Shown here: in pieces, positions 59,917 to 64,000 of the stretch | Layout of the letters: every line of letters begins with the position of its first letter | How positions within the stretch are numbered: position 1 is the first letter of the stretch | Origin: Strongylocentrotus purpuratus | Taxonomy: Eukaryota; Echinodermata; Echinoidea; Camarodonta; Strongylocentrotidae | Length of the DNA: 64,000 bases | Assembly (NCBI RefSeq): GCF_000002235.5 | Contig: NW_022145603.1 | Location: 33,038,445 to 33,102,444, forward strand | Direction: 5' to 3' | Notes under the pieces: generated by a model | What the model was told of the DNA's origin: nothing | What the model saw: only the letters and a program-made list of their open reading frames with translations | Database searches by the model: none | Translations under genes and position numbers: made by a program

Positions 59917-60480
59917 AGATACACCTCTATACAAAATTTGAAAGAAATCTGTCAAGAAATGTGGCAGTTAGAGCGCACAAAAGACAGCCACCAAAATATG
60001 GCATTTTACCCTATAGAAGATGGAACACTGGGGGCAGCATCACCAAAAGTTATAGGTGTGTAGATTATACGAAGATACACCTCCATACAAGATTTGAAAC
60101 AAATCCCTGTGGAATGATGCAGTTAGACCGCACACTAGAGTGCACACAAGACATCTATCAAAATATGACCTTTGACCCTATAAAAGACGGAACACTGGAG
60201 GCAGCGTCACCAAAACTTGGAGGCTCGTAGATTACACCAAGATACACTTTTGTTCAAAATTTGAACAAAATCCCTTGCAAAATGTGGCCTATAGAGCGCA
60301 CACAACTCAACCATTCACACAAATATTGCATTTTACCCTATAGAAGACGTCACACTGGGGGCAGCGTCACCAAAAGATATAGGTGTGTAGATTATACTAA
60401 GATACACCTACATACAAAATTTGAAAGAAATCCGTCAAGGAATGTGGCAGTTAGAGCGCACACAAGAATATGACGCGGCA
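59917..60480 (+). repeat. Right outer repeat block (160-bp units, about 3.5 copies)
   Basis: AGATACAC landmarks are at 59,917, 60,073, 60,240 and 60,400. Units share ACAAAATTTGAAAGAAATC, AATGTGGCAGTTAGAGCGCA, TTTTACCCTATAGAAGA and GGGGGCAGCATCACCAAAAG. It ends at AGAATATGACGCGGC like the left block. Confidence 0.9.
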
Positions 60481-60669
60481 GACGCGGAGGCAGCGCATAA
60501 CGCTGCTGAATCCAAAGTACCCCACCGGCATATTCCTGGGGGATACAAAATATGGCACACTGACAAAACAAGAAATAAATAAACATTCCATTCTTGATGA
60601 GTAATATATCTAAATTTCCTCCAAGGAGAGAACAGAAGAAGTACAAACAAAAGAAAGGAGGGTGTTCAA

Positions 60670-60985
60670 ACAGGGCGTTGTGGCGTGCGCCTGTAATCCA
60701 GCTAACAATGGAAGTTACAAACTAATTCAGCCGAGGACGCAGGTTCGAAATGAGTACCTCTTTCGGATGGTGACGTTATATCTGATTGATACACGTCTGT
60801 AAAAATTCAATTAAAGACCATCAATACTACTGGGCCAGAAGGGATTAGACCAACCAGCCAGGTCACTGACAGGTGGCTATCTCATCAACTCAGCTCTCAA
60901 CTAACATAAGAAAAAGAGGATCATGGGGATCAACAGGCACCGATTGGGGAAGTTTTCTATATAGAGGGAGCAAGTAGCTACAAGT
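60670..60985 (+). mobile_element. SINE-like element with a 7SL-like head
   Basis: The 5' part (60,673-60,704) reads GGGCGTTGTGGCGTGCGCCT then GTAATCCAGCTA. This closely resembles the 5' Alu domain of 7SL RNA (GGGCGCGGTGGCGCGTGCCT, GTAGTCCCAGCTA, quoted from memory). A box B-like GCAGGTTCGAAATG follows at about 60,739. The downstream body (60,811-60,982) is also present inverted at 62,136-62,304. Family assignment is tentative. Confidence 0.5.
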
Positions 60986-61052
60986 AGGACAGTGGGGATT
61001 TAAACACACACACACACCAATTTTGGGAGCCGTAACAAGAGAATCTACTCAC

Positions 61053-61295
61053 CACTAACGTGCTGAACAGGTTGGCTATGTGTGGTTCGGCCGGTAGATC
61101 TCCGCAGTTAGCTGCCATCTCGGCAAGCAGCTTCAACATTTCTAGTTTGGCACCTCCTGAATTTGAATCTTTCTCTTTGTCCTTCTTCTCTTCGCCCGAA
61201 GCTCCGTTCTCATCGGGTGCTGAAGCCAGGGAGGTGAGATTGGGGAGGACACGTTCACATATGTACGACACAAACGCCGTTGACTGGACGTTTTT
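61053..61295 (-). CDS. API5: API5, exon KNVQST...FSTLV
   Basis: The minus-strand translation is KNVQSTAFVSYICERVLPNL, then TSLASAPDENGASGEEKKDK, EKDSNSGGAKLEMLKLLAEM, AANCGDLPAEPHIANLFSTLV. Human has KNVHSTRFVTYFCEQVLPNL and LEVLKLLAEMSSFCGD. Compared with human there is an extra acidic/lysine-rich stretch of about 20 residues (EEKKDKEKD). The first codon is the Lys equivalent to human K251, a reported acetylation site. 81 codons, phase 0 at both ends; acceptor CTTAG, donor GTGAGT. Confidence 0.95.
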
Positions 61296-61389
61296 CTAAG
61301 CAAGAGATGATGGAGAGAAACAAAATTAGAATATGGCAGAGGTACATCCATTATTTGATAACAAATTATATAAGTCAAACACAAAATAC

Positions 61390-61605
61390 AGTCAAACCTG
61401 TCTATAGCGAGCGCCCAAGGGAAACACACAAAGTGGTCTTTTCAGTTTCAGTTTTATTTTTCATATCCAACAGAAGAGTAATTTTGACAAGAAATCAGAT
61501 ATATAATTAAACATTTAATAATATTATATATTTTACATGGTTCACCAGATATGAAATAGCCTTTGTAGACAGGTGGACACTAAAGAAGATTTGACTGTAA
61601 CATAA
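61390..61605. mobile_element. pogo/Tc1-like MITE, copy 3, split by a LINE-tail insertion
   Basis: The left part is ACAGTCAAACCTGTCTATAG to AAAGTGGTCTT (61,391-61,440). The right part is TTTGTAGACAGGTGG to GATTTGACTGTA (61,562-61,601). Between them about 120 bases begin TTCAGTTTCAGTTTTATTTT, like the AACTG tail of the minus-strand LINE at 21,586. Confidence 0.65.
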
Positions 61606-61993
61606 AATCACAAAATATATATTTTCGTAACAAAAAGCTTTCTTGCTTCATTGGTTATCTTGCAGCTCAAGTGACAGAATTTATTACACAATGAATACAA
61701 AATAATTTGTGAGACAGTAAGATGTGGCAATACACACATAATCAAGTTTAGCCTGATGTGTCAAATAGAATCAAATACAAGGTTTTGACGCTAGTTTTAA
61801 AAAAACTCCACGATGCCGCTCTTGGGTATATCAATGATTTTCTTGCTGTTAAGCAGTGTCATCCCCCTATACTATCTTCTCCATTTATGCTTTTAGACCC
61901 TCGCAGCCAAACCATTTTGGAGAAATAATATAATAGCGAATGTTGGTGTAGCATGGGTCATACCACCCTTACGTTGCATGATATATCACTTAC
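61606..61993 (-). other. API5 intron
   Basis: Donor GTAAGT. No feature recognised. Confidence 0.6.
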
Positions 61994-62059
61994 TGAAAAG
62001 AATGGCATAGCTTGTCGAATACATTGCATTAGCCTGTCTACTGAGTCTGAGTCTGTGTG
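61994..62059 (-). CDS. API5: API5, 66-bp exon
   Basis: The minus-strand translation is HTDSDSVDRLMQCIRQAMPF then FS. Human has SDPDCVDRLLQCTRQAVPLFS. The exon has 22 codons, phase 0 on both sides, acceptor TTTCCAG, donor GTAAGT. Confidence 0.93.
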
Positions 62060-62135
62060 CTGGAAAGAAAGAAAAAAAAAATATGATGAAAGTATCACTA
62101 AACAAATCTATTAAAGCTACACTGCACTACTTATA

Positions 62136-62304
62136 GCTACTTGCTCCCTCTATATAACAAACAATGCATAATCGGTGACCATTGGTCCCCCATGATCCTT
62201 TTTTTAAATGTTAATTGAGAGCTGAGCTGATGAGATAACAACCTGTTCAGTGACCTTGCAGGGTAGTTTAATCCCTCCTGTTCACTAGTATTGATGGGCT
62301 TTAA
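62136..62304 (-). repeat. Inverted partner of the 60,811-60,982 repeat
   Basis: The reverse complement reads through GACCATCAATACTA, GATTA-type segments, GTCACTGA, CTCATCA and GCTCTCAA, then GATCATGGGG and ATATAGAGGGAGCAAGTAGC, collinear with the plus copy. Confidence 0.8.
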
Positions 62305-63073
62305 AAAAAGTATCGTTTATGAGGAGAAAACTAAAATGCAACGCAATTTAATGAATATTTCAAAAATTGAGTTATACTATCAGGATTACAATTCCTAATA
62401 GTGGAGTTGATAATAAAAGACTCAACTGGTCCATCCTATAGGAATGAGAGGGTTAAAGATAAAGTAGAGTACCGGGCATGTAATGACAAACTGTCCAGAA
62501 AATATATTTAATGATTGACAAAACTATCAACAGGAATAAGTATATGTATTATGAGGTTTTGTAATCATTAAACAACAAAAAAACAACAAAAATTTGTGCA
62601 GAATTCCTTAACGATGAAAAACACTGAACACAAGTGAGGGTACACAGGGCTACACAGACATGTGACATAGTTTTTGGTTCAACGTTGACAAATATTTCTA
62701 AATCCTGCTTAAAATCATCAATACTATTCAAGAGCAATCATTTTCTTAGAAATTACTCATTGTCTTATGGCATACTTTCACACGAGAATAAAGAAACAAT
62801 AATGCTCACAAATAATTTCAAATCCTTATGAGAACTTATAACTCTTTCAGGCCTCAAGGCAAATATTGGATAACTTGCTTCTAAGGTTTTGACTGATCGG
62901 CACATGTTATATAATTTTCAAACATGACAGGGATTTCTCTCTTTATTGATGAATGAAAGATAAGAAGAAAGTAGATATTAACTACCTCATTACAGTAATT
63001 TCATAACGCATAAGCACATTTTAAAAATAAATTATGCATATTTAAAAAACAACTTCATGCTTAATGTACTGAC
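62305..63073 (-). other. API5 intron
   Basis: A/T-rich; no gene or repeat recognised. Confidence 0.6.
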
Positions 63074-63214
63074 CTGGAAATCTGATGAAAGGTCAGCTTG
63101 TTCTGTGACGAGGTCAAGTAATTGCTTCCTGCCTAGTAACGTCTGCATACTACTCAGTCCCGTCAAAAGCTTCATGAAGATTACAAACTCCTCACCAGTA
63201 ACATCCACTAGGAC
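63074..63214 (-). CDS. API5: API5, exon VLVDVTGEEF...DFQ
   Basis: The minus-strand translation is VLVDVTGEEFVIFMKLLTGL, SSMQTLLGRKQLLDLVTEQA, DLSSDFQ. It matches human VLEDVTGEEFVLFMKILSGL closely, part of the N-terminal HEAT-like helical repeat region. 47 codons in phase 0; acceptor TATGACAG, donor GTCAGT. Confidence 0.96.
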
Positions 63215-63742
63215 CTGTCATAAAGATACACAAATGGATATGAAGGGAAAGAGTAGAAGGGGGCACAGATGCTCCATCACATTATGGATAAGTAAATATA
63301 TATCTAAATATTGTTAAAGATACTATGTCCCTTTTGCAGCCAACACCAAATTCTGTAGAACTTTGCAGGAATTATGAATTATTAGAAGATGTGTACCCGG
63401 GTGACATTGGCTAAAAACTTGCCGCCCGGCCGCCGAGCAGGCTACTTTTGGAGGTTGTGACCGTAGCTTAAGATTGGTAAACGTGAATTATAGAGCTCGG
63501 GAAAATATAAGCGTGACTTCTTATGCATGTTTTGAACGGGCTGAACTATGTGCAACGCGAATTTAAGAACCAGCAAATATGTTTTGGGGTTTGCTCAGTG
63601 CGAAAAGAAAAAATCAATCATGCGTAAATAAATTTTAAATTTAAAAAAACATGGCGTCCAAATATTCGAGTATTCGCTTGTAAGCCTGGGAGTGTACTCT
63701 GGTACCTCATTACATGGTTGTGCACAGCCTTAGCATACATAC
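63215..63742 (-). other. API5 intron
   Basis: Donor GTATGT. No feature recognised. Confidence 0.6.
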
Positions 63743-63894
63743 CTCTTTAGTCTTCTCTACCAGAAACTCCTCCACCTCCTTGGGGATACGGTCTGGAGGC
63801 AGGGTCTGGATCTTGTTGTTAAGGAACTTGATCGCACGATCTCTCACTTTGTCATCTCCTGATAGGATCTGATTGAAGAGCCCACCGAGGGTTC
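63743..63894 (-). CDS. API5: API5, first exon visible in the window
   Basis: API5 (AAC-11/FIF) is a nuclear anti-apoptotic scaffold with HEAT-like and ARM-like helical repeats. This exon encodes, after a split Gly codon, TLGGLFNQILSGDDKVRDRA, IKFLNNKIQTLPPDRIPKEV, EEFLVEKTKE. Human has GTLGGLFSQILQGEDIVRER and AIKFLSTKLKTLP at about residues 131-163. The acceptor TTTTCTAG needs one base from an upstream exon, so the gene starts to the right of the window and about 130 N-terminal residues are missing. All nine exons together give 439 codons in one frame plus a stop, with every junction GT-AG, so the gene looks functional. Vertebrate API5 is about 520 residues. Confidence 0.95.
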
Positions 63895-63914
63895 CTAGAA
63901 AATGAGATGATGCG

Positions 63915-64000
63915 AGGTAAAATAATAATAATAATGATACTCAGTTTTTATATAGTGCTTATTACGATCCCTAAGCGCTTACAAACTTGGGGATTATTAC
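63915..64000 (-). mobile_element. SINE 3' end with (TAA)n, cut by window edge
   Basis: AATAATAATAATAATGATAC followed by TTTTATATAGTGCTTAT resembles the reversed SINE tail at 23,702-23,745 (TAATAATATTGGGTTCTTGTATAGCGCTC). Its head would lie beyond 64,000. Confidence 0.45.

Larger units (their letters stand above)
41480..61052 (-). other. Giant API5 intron (19.6 kb)
   Basis: It spans from the donor GTGAGT at 61,052 to the acceptor at 41,480. About 85 percent is tandem repeat: two outer 160-bp repeat blocks, a microsatellite and a 111-bp satellite array, each listed separately. The exons on both sides join in phase 0 (FSTLV|EYMPLPP). No competing gene is seen inside. Confidence 0.9.

Noticed and set aside
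60392..60650. Short minus-strand open frames near 60.4-60.65 kb
   Set aside because: They overlap the 160-bp repeat edge, have no homology that I recognise and no splice or start context.

Overview
The window is animal genomic DNA, most likely from a sea urchin (Echinoidea). The evidence is: long arrays of 33-residue ankyrin (ANK) repeats of the GHLDVVQYLVGQGAQ type, which are massively expanded in sea urchins; genes split by GT-AG introns; abundant short SINE, LINE and MITE fragments; and low coding density. The species assignment is an inference.

Left part (1-33,200): an expanded ankyrin-gene neighbourhood built from duplicated units. Unit A (about 3,185-11,850) carries an apparently intact two-exon gene (4054-4984 joined to 7950-8215, 398 aa). 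It encodes nine ANK repeats followed by a C-terminal Death domain, with a TATA box just upstream. Unit B (about 24,070-30,110) is a decayed paralogue. Its flanks match those of unit A, but the promoter and start are missing, three in-frame stops are present, and the ANK array runs directly into sequence matching the 3' flank of unit A, so the Death-domain exon has been deleted. The first 540 bases match the tail of both units and are the end of a third unit, C. Between the units lie a piggyBac-type MITE (12,452-13,228), a palindrome-rich MITE (14,090-14,390), a foldback element in two copies, three LINE reverse-transcriptase C-terminal fragments, tRNA-derived SINEs, and a 1.47-kb segment repeated three times in tandem (15,608-19,777).

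Right part (36,292-63,894, minus strand): nine coding exons of API5 (apoptosis inhibitor 5, also called AAC-11 or FIF), in frame and with GT-AG junctions. They cover roughly human residue 131 to the stop codon (439 codons seen); the 5' exons lie beyond the right edge. One intron (41,480-61,052) is 19.6 kb. It is filled by a satellite of about 111 bp (about 130 copies, many with long C-tracts, so G-tracts in the API5 transcript), a TTATCATCA-type microsatellite of about 1.8 kb, and matching 160-bp tandem repeats at both outer edges. Other API5 introns hold three copies of a pogo-like MITE, a tRNA-like insertion flanked by direct repeats, nested TGTCCACACACAA inverted-repeat elements, and a repeat pair in inverted orientation that brackets two exons.

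The genes do not form an operon or an obvious pathway. A predicted Death-domain protein and an anti-apoptotic factor are neighbours, but this may be chance. All calls come from reading the sequence; no database search was done.
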